A stretch of 39,112 nucleotides of DNA from a virus. The position numbers and the translations under genes were made by a program. Positions 17,756-26,189 of this stretch are shown piece by piece. The notes under the pieces are model-generated. The model was not told the origin of the DNA. It did no database searches and saw only the letters and a list, made by a program, of their open reading frames with translations. The number at the start of each line of letters is the position of its first letter. Position 1 is the first letter of the stretch. The DNA is taken from positions 1 through 39,112 of IMG/VR virus record IMGVR_UViG_3300032006_000029. One strand, given 5' to 3'.

Positions 17756-18724
17756 TTAGAATCCTGCTGCTATTTCGTCTTTACTAACCAATTCAGTTTC
17801 TTGAAATTCTAAACTAAGTTCAACTGTTAAAGGATATGGATTATTTTGTCTACTAAAAGTAGGAGCACCTTCTGTTCCGTATTTAACACCTACACTTTTC
17901 AAAATACTTTTACCTATATTAAATAATTGAGGAATTCCTATACTAGATCCAAATTTTATTTCCCATTCATCAGGGAAGGTATATGCAAGGGATCCCATAA
18001 TTGGAGATGCGTGATATTTAAATACACTAACTATTTGTCTAATTGCTCGAGCATCTTCTATAGATAATGCTGTTAATTTATAAGTAAAAGAATGTGACCT
18101 AAATTCTGTTCCTTTAAATAATACTGCCATATGTGGATTTTTGGAAACACCTGCTAAAAGGCTAGCTGCAGCTGTGGCTGATGCACCTGCACCTTTCATT
18201 ACACCGGCAACAGCACCTTGTGCCATTGTCTCCAAAACCATTTCAGAAGTAATACCTCCTCCACTTTGTGCTGCTCTATTAGCTAATAGTGATTCAACAT
18301 TTTCATAATTTTGAGTATAATTAGTTGCAATCTCTCCAACCATTGGTAATCTTAAAGAATTAAGTCTTTTAACTGTAGGTTGTTGAGTTCCTCTAGTTTG
18401 GAACTTTCGTTCCATTGCAATAAATTCAATCCAAAATGCTTCTTCTTCCATTAACTTAGAAGGATATTTTAAACTACCAGCTCCACCTGTTGCACCTAAT
18501 TTTGCAAGAGGTCCGCCAAATTTCTTCATATGGTCTGAAGTAGATACCTGTTGCTCTTTAACTTTGTTAATCCCGCTCATAATGGCTTGAGTGGCCTTAC
18601 TTTGTTTTTGCTCCTCAGCCTTTTTCCTGGCCGTGGCCTGTTTCTCAGTATTCTTCGCGGCCTCAGCTGATTTTTTATCAGCATCAAGTTGAGCTTGAGT
18701 TACTTTATTTGGGGGTCCAGCCAT
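17756..18724 (-). CDS. 48: Baseplate tail-tube cap protein gp48
   Basis: The 322-residue protein starts with a charged, Lys/Ala/Gln-rich coiled region (about 1-60) and then has the gp19-fold C-terminal part seen in gp48 (FTYKLTALSIEDARAIRQIV, then TFPDEWEIKF and a final TVELSLEFQETELV strand). gp48 forms the first ring on the hub, on which gp54 and the tail tube assemble. It is the head gene of the minus-strand tail operon, with an exact late promoter at 18767-18774. gp48 is preferred over gp54 because of the helical insert and the C-terminal strand; gp54 is assigned to the plus-strand neighbour. Confidence 0.72.
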   Translation of the reverse strand: MAGPPNKVTQAQLDADKKSAEAAKNTEKQATARKKAEEQKQSKATQAIMSGINKVKEQQVSTSDHMKKFGGPLAKLGATGGAGSLKYPSKLMEEEAFWIEFIAMERKFQTRGTQQPTVKRLNSLRLPMVGEIATNYTQNYENVESLLANRAAQSGGGITSEMVLETMAQGAVAGVMKGAGASATAAASLLAGVSKNPHMAVLFKGTEFRSHSFTYKLTALSIEDARAIRQIVSVFKYHASPIMGSLAYTFPDEWEIKFGSSIGIPQLFNIGKSILKSVGVKYGTEGAPTFSRQNNPYPLTVELSLEFQETELVSKDEIAAGF

Positions 18725-18737
18725 GTCTTTTTCCTGT

Positions 18738-18745
18738 TATAAATA
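18738..18745 (+). promoter_or_regulatory. T4-type late promoter TATAAATA (for gp4 operon)
   Basis: An exact plus-strand TATAAATA lies 30 bases upstream of the gp4 ATG. Its expected start point (about 18751) is only some 10 bases from that of the opposing promoter at 18767-18774, so the two promoters overlap. Confidence 0.8.
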
Positions 18746-18766
18746 GGATAGTACTTCCTTACTCAA

Positions 18767-18774
18767 TATTTATA
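18767..18774 (-). promoter_or_regulatory. T4-type late promoter TATAAATA (for gp48 operon)
   Basis: An exact minus-strand TATAAATA lies 43 bases upstream of the gp48 ATG and immediately before the plus-strand gp4 ATG. It would drive the gp48-gp53-gp27-gp5-PAAR group, through to the small gene ending at 13153. Confidence 0.8.
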
Positions 18775-19212
18775 ATGACTTACAAAGGTAAATTCTCACC
18801 AAAGAACTATAAAAAGTACAAAGGTGATCGAACCAAAATAATCTATAGATCTTCTTGGGAACTTAGATTTATGAAGTGGTTAGATCATAATAATAATGTA
18901 TTGTCTTGGGGCTCAGAAACTGTAATTGTTCCTTATAAAAATCCAATTACTGGTCGTAAGCATAGATATTTCCCTGATTTTGTAGTTACTATGAAGAATA
19001 AGCAAGGTCAAACTCAAACATATATGATTGAAATTAAGCCCAAACGCCAAACTGAACAGCCTAAAAAGAAATCTAGAATGACTAAAAGATATATTCAAGA
19101 AGTCTCTACATTCGCTATAAATAACTATAAGTGGAAATATGCGGAAGAATATTGCAAAAATCGTAATTGGAAATTTGTAATACTCACCGAAAACGAATTA
19201 GGACTTGCTTAA
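18775..19212 (+). CDS. 4: Head completion nuclease gp4 (TnsA-like)
   Basis: The 145-residue protein starting MTYKGKFSPKNYKKYKGDRT is a close match to T4 gp4 (gp50), including IIYRSSWELRFMKWLD, the PDF active-site segment HRYFPDFVV and the IEIKPK motif of TnsA/VRR-type nucleases (acidic D and ExK residues). gp4 trims packaged DNA or completes the head before tail joining. The start at 18775 is chosen by homology and because the late promoter lies just upstream. It ends in a TAATG overlap with the next gene. Confidence 0.9.
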   Translation: MTYKGKFSPKNYKKYKGDRTKIIYRSSWELRFMKWLDHNNNVLSWGSETVIVPYKNPITGRKHRYFPDFVVTMKNKQGQTQTYMIEIKPKRQTEQPKKKSRMTKRYIQEVSTFAINNYKWKYAEEYCKNRNWKFVILTENELGLA

Positions 19213-19796
19213 TGGCAACTTCAGTATTTGATACTATTCTTACAAAAGGTGTTAGGGCTGGACAAGTGCCTGCCAGAACTCAAAAAGCTAGAACTTGGTA
19301 TCGACAAACAGCTAGAAAAACTACTAGAGGTGCAGCACCTGGTGCAATCATGAGAGGTGGAGATACTCTAAGAAATAGAGTAGGATTAGGGAGGATGTAT
19401 TCATTCTTTTATGATCCTAAGCATAAAAAGACATTACCTTATTATGATACATTCCCTTTAATTTTTCCATTTGCTACTACTACCGATGGATTTATGGGAA
19501 TCAACATGCACTATCTTCCGTTAAGGTTAAGAGCAAATTTAATGGATCAAATCTATGATCTTGCATCAAATGATAGGTATGATGATAGCACAAGATTGAA
19601 GTTAACTTATAGCACTTTAAAAGCTGCTTCAAAAATATATCACCCTACAGTAAAACGATATCTAAAAAGTCATGTAAAATCTAGATTTTTATTGATTCCA
19701 TCATCAGACTGGGATATAGCTTTATTTCTGCCAACTGAACGATTTGAGAAAGCAAGTAAATCTGAAGTTTGGAGAGATGCTAGGAGAAAACCATAA
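19212..19796 (+). CDS. Conserved virion protein, possibly DNA end protector gp2
   Basis: The 194-residue protein (MATSVFDTILTKGVRAGQVP...) has a basic N-terminal third with many Arg and Lys, then LPYYDTFPLIFPF and GFMGINMHYLPLRLRANLMD, a pattern conserved in marine T4-like phages. In T4, gene 2 (DNA end protector) is beside gene 4, so position supports gp2. I cannot confirm identity from sequence alone. It overlaps gp4 and gp54 by TAATG, so its level is tied to both. Confidence 0.5.
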   Translation: MATSVFDTILTKGVRAGQVPARTQKARTWYRQTARKTTRGAAPGAIMRGGDTLRNRVGLGRMYSFFYDPKHKKTLPYYDTFPLIFPFATTTDGFMGINMHYLPLRLRANLMDQIYDLASNDRYDDSTRLKLTYSTLKAASKIYHPTVKRYLKSHVKSRFLLIPSSDWDIALFLPTERFEKASKSEVWRDARRKP

Positions 19797-20398
19797 TGGG
19801 TAGACAATTTAATATTAATAATTTTCAAGCTGAAGTTATTAATGGAAAACGACTTGCTCGAACTGAAATGTTCGAAGTTCTTGTTTCTCCTCCATCAATA
19901 AGTTTCGTCATGAGTCCTACAAATAGAGGTATTCCAATGAGGGCATTGGCTGTTAATTTGCCTTCTAGAAGTATTCAAACAACTGACCACAAATATCATG
20001 GGCCACTCAGAAAAGTACCATATAGTACAATGGCTGGAGAAATAAGCTTAACTGTTTTATTGTCTCCTGATTATTCTGAAAGAGATTTATTTTATGAATG
20101 GCAAGAATTAGCAGTTGGAGCTGGTCAGCGGACAAATTCAGGTGGAAATTACGCTAGAGGAATGTGGAACACTGTAAATTATTATAGTGATATTATTGGA
20201 ACTATGGAAATAACTACTTTTGATGGTGATGGAGAACCCACACATAAAACAACATTAAGAGAATGTTATCCATTAGGCGTTAATGAAGTAGCTTTAAGTT
20301 GGGGTGAAGTTGGATTGGCACAACTTAATGTTACAATGTATTCTTATACGTTTACAACAGAAAAATTAGGAATGACGGGCGATATTGATTTCGCTTAA
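19796..20398 (+). CDS. 54: Tail-tube-like baseplate protein, probably gp54
   Basis: The 200-residue protein has the gp19 tail-tube fold pattern: a strand-rich N-terminus, ISLTVLLSPDYSERDLFYEWQ in the middle, and a final ALSWGEVGLAQLNVTMYSYTF strand pair. The N-terminal part (NINNFQAEVINGKRLARTEMFEV, quoted in part) resembles the opening of T4 gp54. gp54 starts tail-tube growth on gp48. T4 gp54 is longer (320 residues), and gp19 itself is an alternative, but gp19 normally lies beside the sheath gene gp18, not found here. Confidence 0.6.
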   Translation: MGRQFNINNFQAEVINGKRLARTEMFEVLVSPPSISFVMSPTNRGIPMRALAVNLPSRSIQTTDHKYHGPLRKVPYSTMAGEISLTVLLSPDYSERDLFYEWQELAVGAGQRTNSGGNYARGMWNTVNYYSDIIGTMEITTFDGDGEPTHKTTLRECYPLGVNEVALSWGEVGLAQLNVTMYSYTFTTEKLGMTGDIDFA

Positions 20399-20420
20399 AC
20401 TTACAGGAGAAAATTAAATT

Positions 20421-21140
20421 ATGGCTTTACCGAGGATTGATAGCCCAATCTTCAATGCGGAACTTCCAAGTGGTTTGACAGTACAATATAGACCATTCAG
20501 AGTTAAAGAAGAAAAACTACTTCTTATGGCTCAAGAAGATAAAGAGAATACTGATAATATGGTTCAGGCCGTACGTCAGGTGATTGGAAATTGTGTAATT
20601 GATGAAGGGGTAGAAATAGAAAAACTACCGTCATTTGATTTGGAGTATCTATATGCTGCAATTAGATGTCGGTCAGTTGGAGAAGAAGTCGAAATATATT
20701 ATAAACATGTGGATGGAAAGAACCTATCTGGACAAGATTGCGATCATACACAGGCTGTAAAAGTAAACTTGGAAGATATTGAAGTAATAAAGGATCCAAA
20801 CCATACCAATACTGTTAAATTAAATGATCAATATGGAGTTCGACTTAGATATCCAACTATTGAAATGATACAAAAGGTTAATACTGTTGACGCATATCAG
20901 GCAATATTAGATCTCGTTGTACAATGTATTGACTGTGTATATAGTGAAGATGAAATGTTTGAACCTGATACTATTGAGGAAGCAAGAGATTTTCTAGATA
21001 CATTATCAAAAGAACATGTTGAAGGAATGCAAACCTTTTTTGAAACTATGCCAAAGAACGTTATTAATATTAAATATAAATGTGAAAAGTGCGGTGAGGA
21101 GGAAGAGTTTAAGATTGAGGGGCTAGCGGATTTTTTCTAA
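20421..21140 (+). CDS. 26: Baseplate hub assembly protein gp26
   Basis: The 239-residue protein matches the T4 gp26 family (PF12322-type): PSGLTVQYRPFRVKEEKLLLMAQED at the start, a central acidic region, and a C-terminal CEKCGEEEEFKIEGLADFF with a Cys pair. gp26 acts with gp51 in assembly of the hub and tape measure. A clear SD AGGAG precedes the ATG. The frame ends GAT TTT TTC TAA, and this T TTT TTC is a -1 slippery heptamer that leads into the gp51 reading frame. Confidence 0.88.
   Translation: MALPRIDSPIFNAELPSGLTVQYRPFRVKEEKLLLMAQEDKENTDNMVQAVRQVIGNCVIDEGVEIEKLPSFDLEYLYAAIRCRSVGEEVEIYYKHVDGKNLSGQDCDHTQAVKVNLEDIEVIKDPNHTNTVKLNDQYGVRLRYPTIEMIQKVNTVDAYQAILDLVVQCIDCVYSEDEMFEPDTIEEARDFLDTLSKEHVEGMQTFFETMPKNVINIKYKCEKCGEEEEFKIEGLADFF
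21131..21137 (+). promoter_or_regulatory. Candidate -1 programmed frameshift site T TTT TTC
   Basis: The heptamer TTTTTTC sits directly before the gp26 stop TAA at 21138-21140. A -1 slip of both tRNAs would read TTT TTT CTA ATA and continue through 63 sense codons of the gp51 frame. A purine-rich GAGGGG at 21117-21122 lies about 8 bases upstream and could act as an internal Shine-Dalgarno stimulator. The arrangement parallels the G/GT frameshift of lambda-like tails upstream of the tape measure. Confidence 0.65.
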
Positions 21141-21328
21141 TATCCCTCTCTCATAATACTCTCGAGAACTACTACAAAATTGTATTTTCTTTGGCACAGC
21201 ATCATAATTGGAGTATAAGTGAAATAGAAAATATGATTCCATGGGAGAGGGAAATCTACGTAGCATTACTCCGTCAATGGTTAGAAGAACAACAAAAAGA
21301 AGTAAATAGGAAACAGCACCATGGCTAA
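21137..21328 (+). CDS. 51: gp51-like hub chaperone segment, read as a -1 extension of gp26
   Basis: The frame encodes LISLSHNTLENYYKIVFSLA, then HHNWSISEIENMIPWEREIY and an acidic/basic helical tail. This is the pattern of gp51-like hub assembly proteins, located where expected between gp26 and the tape measure. The open frame begins after a stop at 21116-21118 and has no ATG, GTG or TTG before the conserved region; the first Met is inside ENMIPWE. So the protein needs either the -1 frameshift at 21131 or a non-standard start. It overlaps the tape measure ATG by 8 bases. Alternative: a base-count error in the six-T run. Confidence 0.72.
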   Translation, partial: LISLSHNTLENYYKIVFSLAQHHNWSISEIENMIPWEREIYVALLRQWLEEQQKEVNRKQHHG

Positions 21329-23909
21329 AGACGAAACAGTTGGTCCAATTAAAGGGGTTACTGCCAAACGCGAGGTTAGCGGTATTGACCTTGCAATGGA
21401 TAACCAACTCAAGTTTCTGAGGCAACAGCAAAAAGCTCAAGATAAAGCTTTGAAAGAGACCTTGAGTGAAAAGATGGTCGAATCTGTTGTTGATGCAGTA
21501 CCACTTATAACTGGTCTTGGCTTATTAAAAGCAACTGATTCTCCACTTCTAGCCTTGGGTGGCGCATATTTTTCTGATAAATTAAAAGATGCAGTAGCAG
21601 AAAAACGTGCACGTGTGAAGAAAGAAAAAGATGAAATAAGACAACGGCGTATGGCTGCTAGAATATTAGTAGAAAGAAAGAAGCTTGCCGGTGAACAACT
21701 CGATGAAGCAACAGTTATGCAGCAAATCGAGGAGAATAGACTTAAACAAGCAGAAGATAATTTGGAAGAAGAACAGACTCAGCTTTTAAGAGAAATGGGT
21801 CTTATAGATGATAAAGAAAAGTCTGAAGATACAGAGAAAGAGGCAGTTGATAAAAGAAAAGAAAATGCCGATAAAGAAGCTGAACTTCTTGCTCAAAAAG
21901 AAAATAGTCTATTAAACCCACAAGATACATCAGCCCAATTTGAAAGGGGTGATATTGGGGATATGGATAGAGCGCAGATGACAGAACATCTTCGCAATAT
22001 AAGCGACACTGCTAAAGAAGCACTTGGAATACAAGTTTCAGGTAAAGATAGAGCCATTACTGATTCTCAAGGAATGTTACAATCTAATGTAGCTATGAGA
22101 GATTTACTTGAGCAACATCTAGATAATCTAGAAGAAATGAATACCAATATTGATCGTCAAGCTGATATAGCTAACAAAGATTCAATAAAAGCTGGTATTG
22201 ATAGACAACGTCAATTAGAAGCTCAAAGAGAAGCAGCAAGAAGTGGTGGTGATAGTGCTGCAGGTGCTGGACCTACTGGAAAACAAAAAGTTGATAAAGG
22301 TGGTAAAGGCGGCGGAGGTCGTGGTGGAAAAATAGGTGGACTGGTTGGTAAACTATTTGGTGGTCTTGGCCGAGGTCTTGGCGCATTAATTTCTGGCTTT
22401 ATTATGGCGCTTGGCAATCCAATGATGATTAAAGCTGCCGCTATTTTTGCTATTGTGATGCCAATGATTGGTGTAGGGTTAGGTGGCTTTGTTGCTGCAT
22501 TTGGTAAATTAGCATCATTTGGTATAGATGCTATAGCAAAAACTATGCCAGCATTAGCTAATGGTCTTAAAACATTAGAAGCATTAGATGGTAATAAGCT
22601 TTCAGCTGCTGCTAGTTCATTTGGAGATGTTGGGTATGGATTAGGCGAACTCAGTCTTGCAACTTTATTTACAGGTGATGCGAGTAAAGGAGCTGAAGGA
22701 TTACCAAAACTTTCTAGTGCATTAAAAACTTTTGAAGAATTAAATCCAGAACAACTTTCTAAAGTTGGCCCGGCAATGGGTGCACTTGGTAAAGGACTTG
22801 CTGGTGGTGGTATTGGTGCATTTATATCTCAACTTGCTGATCCAACACAACTTGTTAGTCTTGCCGGTGCAGTTGATAAATTTGCAAATCTAAATGGAGA
22901 TAATTTAGCTAAAGTTGGTCCGGCTATGAATCAACTTGGTCAAGGTTTAAAATCTGCTGGTATTGCTGGATTTATATCTGGAATTACTGAAAAACTTGGT
23001 ATGGATCCAAGTGCAATATTTACAAATGTTGTAAATGGAATCAACAAATTTGCAGTTATAGATGTTGATAGACTTGTTAAAATAGCACCGGCTATGGAAT
23101 CTCTTGGTAAAGGTATGAAGGACTTTGCTGGAGCTGGCATGACTGAGGTCTGGTCTGGTCTAGCTAAAAGTTTCATGGGATTGTTTACAAAAGAAAGAGA
23201 TCCAATTCAAGAAATTAGAAAATTTGAAGTATTAGGAAGTCCAGAAACTTCTGCAGCCTTAACTGCAGCAGGAAATAATATTTCTATCTTTGGTAAAGCT
23301 ATGAATGAAATCAAAGGCTTAGTTGATTTAGAGAGCATGAATCTAGAAAAGATGGATGAGAATGTTATGGAACCACTTGGAAAGATGGCAGAAAGGTTCG
23401 GTAAATTACCTCCTCATACAGCAACTTCAATACTAAGAACTATTAGATCACTTCACCAATTACAAGGCCTTGAAAAATTAGGGTATGCAGAAATTGGTAC
23501 TGGAATGCCCAAGCTTGGTGCAGGATTTGACGAATTTGCAGACTATCTAGATGATGGAGAACCTAAAGATATTGAAGAAGCTTCTAAAGCAATTGCGCAT
23601 TTTGCAGAAGCCATTCAAAAAGGTAATATGGCAGCTAGATTAGCTGGGCCAGCAGGTGATCAAGCAGAAGCTGGAGCAGCAGTTCAAGGAGCGTCTCAAG
23701 GAATTCAAATTATGAATATGCAAGGAAACTTTACTCTTGAAGATGCATCCATTGTTAAAATTGTACAAGGTATGGCTTCAGCAGTTCCAGGTGGTGGTAG
23801 TACTACTGTTAATAATCAAACAGTACAATCAAGTGGATCTATGCAAATTAGAGCTGGAAACGCATCTACTCTTGCTAAAAAGAGTTATTTGAATAGGCGA
23901 GGTTTCTAA
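21321..23909 (+). CDS. 29: Tape measure / gp29-like baseplate hub protein
   Basis: The 862-residue protein has a charged coiled-coil N-terminal half (about 85-205, rich in Lys, Glu, Gln, Arg), a Gly/Lys-rich hinge (about 305-335), a hydrophobic glycine-rich segment (about 340-400; FIMALGNPMMIKAAAIFAIV, then GVGLGGFVAAFGKLA), and four degenerate repeats (about 410-600) built on KVGPAMxxLGxGL. This is the layout of tape measure proteins; T4 gp29 (590 residues) fixes tail length and lies in the hub. The gp26/gp51 pair just upstream supports the call. It ends at a bidirectional terminator. Confidence 0.8.
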   Translation: MAKDETVGPIKGVTAKREVSGIDLAMDNQLKFLRQQQKAQDKALKETLSEKMVESVVDAVPLITGLGLLKATDSPLLALGGAYFSDKLKDAVAEKRARVKKEKDEIRQRRMAARILVERKKLAGEQLDEATVMQQIEENRLKQAEDNLEEEQTQLLREMGLIDDKEKSEDTEKEAVDKRKENADKEAELLAQKENSLLNPQDTSAQFERGDIGDMDRAQMTEHLRNISDTAKEALGIQVSGKDRAITDSQGMLQSNVAMRDLLEQHLDNLEEMNTNIDRQADIANKDSIKAGIDRQRQLEAQREAARSGGDSAAGAGPTGKQKVDKGGKGGGGRGGKIGGLVGKLFGGLGRGLGALISGFIMALGNPMMIKAAAIFAIVMPMIGVGLGGFVAAFGKLASFGIDAIAKTMPALANGLKTLEALDGNKLSAAASSFGDVGYGLGELSLATLFTGDASKGAEGLPKLSSALKTFEELNPEQLSKVGPAMGALGKGLAGGGIGAFISQLADPTQLVSLAGAVDKFANLNGDNLAKVGPAMNQLGQGLKSAGIAGFISGITEKLGMDPSAIFTNVVNGINKFAVIDVDRLVKIAPAMESLGKGMKDFAGAGMTEVWSGLAKSFMGLFTKERDPIQEIRKFEVLGSPETSAALTAAGNNISIFGKAMNEIKGLVDLESMNLEKMDENVMEPLGKMAERFGKLPPHTATSILRTIRSLHQLQGLEKLGYAEIGTGMPKLGAGFDEFADYLDDGEPKDIEEASKAIAHFAEAIQKGNMAARLAGPAGDQAEAGAAVQGASQGIQIMNMQGNFTLEDASIVKIVQGMASAVPGGGSTTVNNQTVQSSGSMQIRAGNASTLAKKSYLNRRGF

Positions 23910-23913
23910 CAAA

Positions 23914-23943
23914 AAAATAGGCGACCCGTAGATCGCCTATTTT
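23914..23943. terminator. Bidirectional rho-independent terminator
   Basis: A perfect 11-bp stem (AAAATAGGCGA at 23914-23924 with TCGCCTATTTT at 23933-23943, 8-base loop) is flanked by A and T runs. It lies between the convergent tape measure gene and gp32 and can end transcription from either side. A second small hairpin (AACCCG at 23946-23951, CGGGTT at 23958-23963) lies on the gp32 side. Confidence 0.88.
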
Positions 23944-23993
23944 CCAACCCGAGCTCACGGGTTCTCCTTTCGGTATATACTAGTCGTAATTGA

Positions 23994-24890
23994 CTAAGCA
24001 GAATTCGCGAGTTTCTGGAAATAATCCAAATCGTCGTCCTGATTCTCCACCGGTTTTTCTACCACCGGAGCTTCTTTTTCCGATGGAGCTGAGAAATTTG
24101 GAGTAAAAGGAGCAACATCCTCAATTTCATCTGCTTGGGTAGTATCTACGCCTTCACCCAAAACTCGATATAGTTTTGTCTTAAGTTCAGCGTAGGATTT
24201 GAAGTTCTTGAGATCCAGAAACTCTGCTAGAGAATGTTCTGACTTCCACAAGGCCTCCAACTTATCATCGTCATCCATGATAGCCGTAGGAGCATCAAAC
24301 TCCGACTTATCATAGTTGCGATAACCTTCCACATTTCGAATCTTCAGTTTAAGATTGGCACCTTCCCATAGATCAAATGGGTTTACAGGATCCTCATCTT
24401 CAAACTCCGGGTTCATCATATCATTAAGCTTATCAAAGATCTTCTTGCCATATTTGTACAAGTAGACTTGACCTTCTTTTTCAGGATGAGCCGGATCCTT
24501 AACAATAAGGATATTCGAAACATAATTTAATCGCCGTTTCTGTTTCCGGGCCTGATCTTTACCGGCATCATCTCCACGATTCCAAAGACTGGAATTGTAT
24601 TCAGAAACCGGGTCATCTTTACCGAGAGTCGTAAGAGAATTCTCGATATACCAGCCTCCTGGTCCTTGAAAACCATGAGAGAACATTCGTACCCAAGGAA
24701 GATCTTCTCCTTGAGGTGCAGGAAGGAACCGGATAACAGCATAGCCATTGCCAGCCTTATCAACTTCGGGCTTCCAAAACCGATCGTCGTCTGATCGACC
24801 ACCAGTGTTTTGAAGCTTATTGGTTTCTTCTAGGATTTTCTCGTAAGTTGATTTACGAGCGCGCTTGAGTTCAGCAAAAGATGTCGTCAT
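23994..24890 (-). CDS. 32: Single-stranded DNA-binding protein gp32
   Basis: The 298-residue protein has the gp32 layout: an N-terminal basic motif KRARKSTYEKI (the LAST-like cooperativity motif), an OB-fold core (about 35-215, with RSDDDRFWKPEVDKAGNGYA and IRFLPAP), and an acidic C-terminal tail (DDDLDYFQKL) used to bind partner proteins. T4 gp32 binds zinc through Cys and His residues, but no Cys is visible here, so the zinc site appears lost. SD AAAGGAG precedes the start. It lies near gp59 and gp33 as in T4. Confidence 0.93.
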   Translation of the reverse strand: MTTSFAELKRARKSTYEKILEETNKLQNTGGRSDDDRFWKPEVDKAGNGYAVIRFLPAPQGEDLPWVRMFSHGFQGPGGWYIENSLTTLGKDDPVSEYNSSLWNRGDDAGKDQARKQKRRLNYVSNILIVKDPAHPEKEGQVYLYKYGKKIFDKLNDMMNPEFEDEDPVNPFDLWEGANLKLKIRNVEGYRNYDKSEFDAPTAIMDDDDKLEALWKSEHSLAEFLDLKNFKSYAELKTKLYRVLGEGVDTTQADEIEDVAPFTPNFSAPSEKEAPVVEKPVENQDDDLDYFQKLANSA

Positions 24891-24963
24891 ATCTGTATAT
24901 CTCCTTTGTATGCGATGTATGTTTGCTTGTCCACATAATTCATAATATAATAGTATTATAATC

Positions 24964-24971
24964 TATTTATA
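24964..24971 (-). promoter_or_regulatory. T4-type late promoter TATAAATA (gp32)
   Basis: An exact minus-strand TATAAATA lies 74 bases upstream of the gp32 ATG, in an AT-rich 120-base gap. The same gap has AT-rich stretches that could hold an early or middle promoter, expected because gp32 is needed early, but none is clear enough to call. Confidence 0.65.
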
Positions 24972-25010
24972 CCGAAATGTAAATAAAAAATGTGAGTTCT
25001 TATTAAAGGA

Positions 25011-26189
25011 TTATTCTTTCCAATTTACTAAATAATCCTTAGGCGAATAATTGTGTTTATTATCTTCTGTAATAATATCTCCTTCAGAAGTAATTGCAAT
25101 AGCTCTTGGTTTATATGATGAATCTGTTCTTGTAAGTCTTTGGGCTCTATCTAAACTTACATATTTCTGATGACCAAATGCATATTCAGCATCTTTAGTA
25201 AAATTATAGATCATGTTTCTCATGTCTTTTTTACAAGTCAAATAGAAATCTTCATCATCATGAGCATTTTCATTTTCCCATGGAGCTGTTGCAGTTAAAT
25301 CATTCCAAGCCCAGAATGGCCAAAGGGTTCCATCTTTTCTTTTATGATGTTCCCTAATCATCCACTTTTCTATCCATGGGTCTGTATAGAATGGTAAACA
25401 ATTAGACATATCTATCTTATCTCCAGGAAAGTCAGATATAAATCTAAACATTCTAAGAGCAAATCTAGATTCTCTTTGAATTTCTAAACGTTCAAAAAGC
25501 CATTCAGTATCTAATAATTTATCATGATCAGTAATATATAATGCGCCACCAGTATACTGATCTATTTCTCCACACCAACTCCAAATATGTTTATCAGCTT
25601 TAGCCATAGAATATAACGACATATCGTTATCTATTTCATAATCTATATTTCCTTTGATTACTTTATTAAAATAGTCTTCATATTCAGTGCCACCACCAAT
25701 TAATATTCTTAATTGTTTTGGACATACTTCTACTAAAGCACATAATGCTGCAGTGCTATCAATTCCACCTGACCAGAAGAAATCAATAGTTTTTCCATGA
25801 GAGGCTAATGATTCTGCGGCTTTAATGAATATTTCATCTGTCGTTAGATTTTGAACTTCCGGCCATTGTTTATATTCAATCCATGGCATATGCTCAGTGG
25901 ATGTCCTATAAGTATATTGTTTATCATGGCTCCTATGAGCCAATAAGCCAGCCCCTTGACCTGGAGCAGGCCAACCGGACCAACGTGATCCAGATGTTTT
26001 GAAGAATTCTTTTTCTTCTTCATTACCCTTTTTGAAGATCTTAATAATATCTTGAGCACCATACTTTTTAAGTTGTTTAGTTTCAAACATATCTCGAATT
26101 TGATCATCATCATATCCAAAATACTTAAAAGTTTCGTGTCTTATATGATTAGTCCACCATGGGGTTCTATGTACAATAGACTTTACCAA
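25011..26189 (-). CDS. PP-loop ATPase 1, asparagine-synthetase-like
   Basis: The 392-residue protein has the PP-loop SGGIDS at residues 140-145 within a FFWSGGIDSTAALCALVEV strand-helix, the signature of N-type ATP pyrophosphatases. A later CGEIDQYTGG aligns with the SGExxDExFGG motif of asparagine synthetase B-type synthetase domains. No N-terminal glutaminase domain is present. It shares LPFY...HHKRK-type and C-terminal features with the gene at 36540, so they are paralogues. The reaction (adenylation and amide or thio transfer) is inferred; the substrate is unknown. It starts at TTG overlapping the stop of the preceding gene, and is inserted between gp59 and gp32. Confidence 0.72.
   Translation of the reverse strand: MVKSIVHRTPWWTNHIRHETFKYFGYDDDQIRDMFETKQLKKYGAQDIIKIFKKGNEEEKEFFKTSGSRWSGWPAPGQGAGLLAHRSHDKQYTYRTSTEHMPWIEYKQWPEVQNLTTDEIFIKAAESLASHGKTIDFFWSGGIDSTAALCALVEVCPKQLRILIGGGTEYEDYFNKVIKGNIDYEIDNDMSLYSMAKADKHIWSWCGEIDQYTGGALYITDHDKLLDTEWLFERLEIQRESRFALRMFRFISDFPGDKIDMSNCLPFYTDPWIEKWMIREHHKRKDGTLWPFWAWNDLTATAPWENENAHDDEDFYLTCKKDMRNMIYNFTKDAEYAFGHQKYVSLDRAQRLTRTDSSYKPRAIAITSEGDIITEDNKHNYSPKDYLVNWKE

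Noticed and set aside
19116-19123. Plus-strand TATAAATA inside gp4 as a promoter
   Set aside because: It is within coding sequence about 90 bases before the next start, with tight TAATG coupling of those genes; chance in AT-rich DNA is likely, so it is noted but not called.
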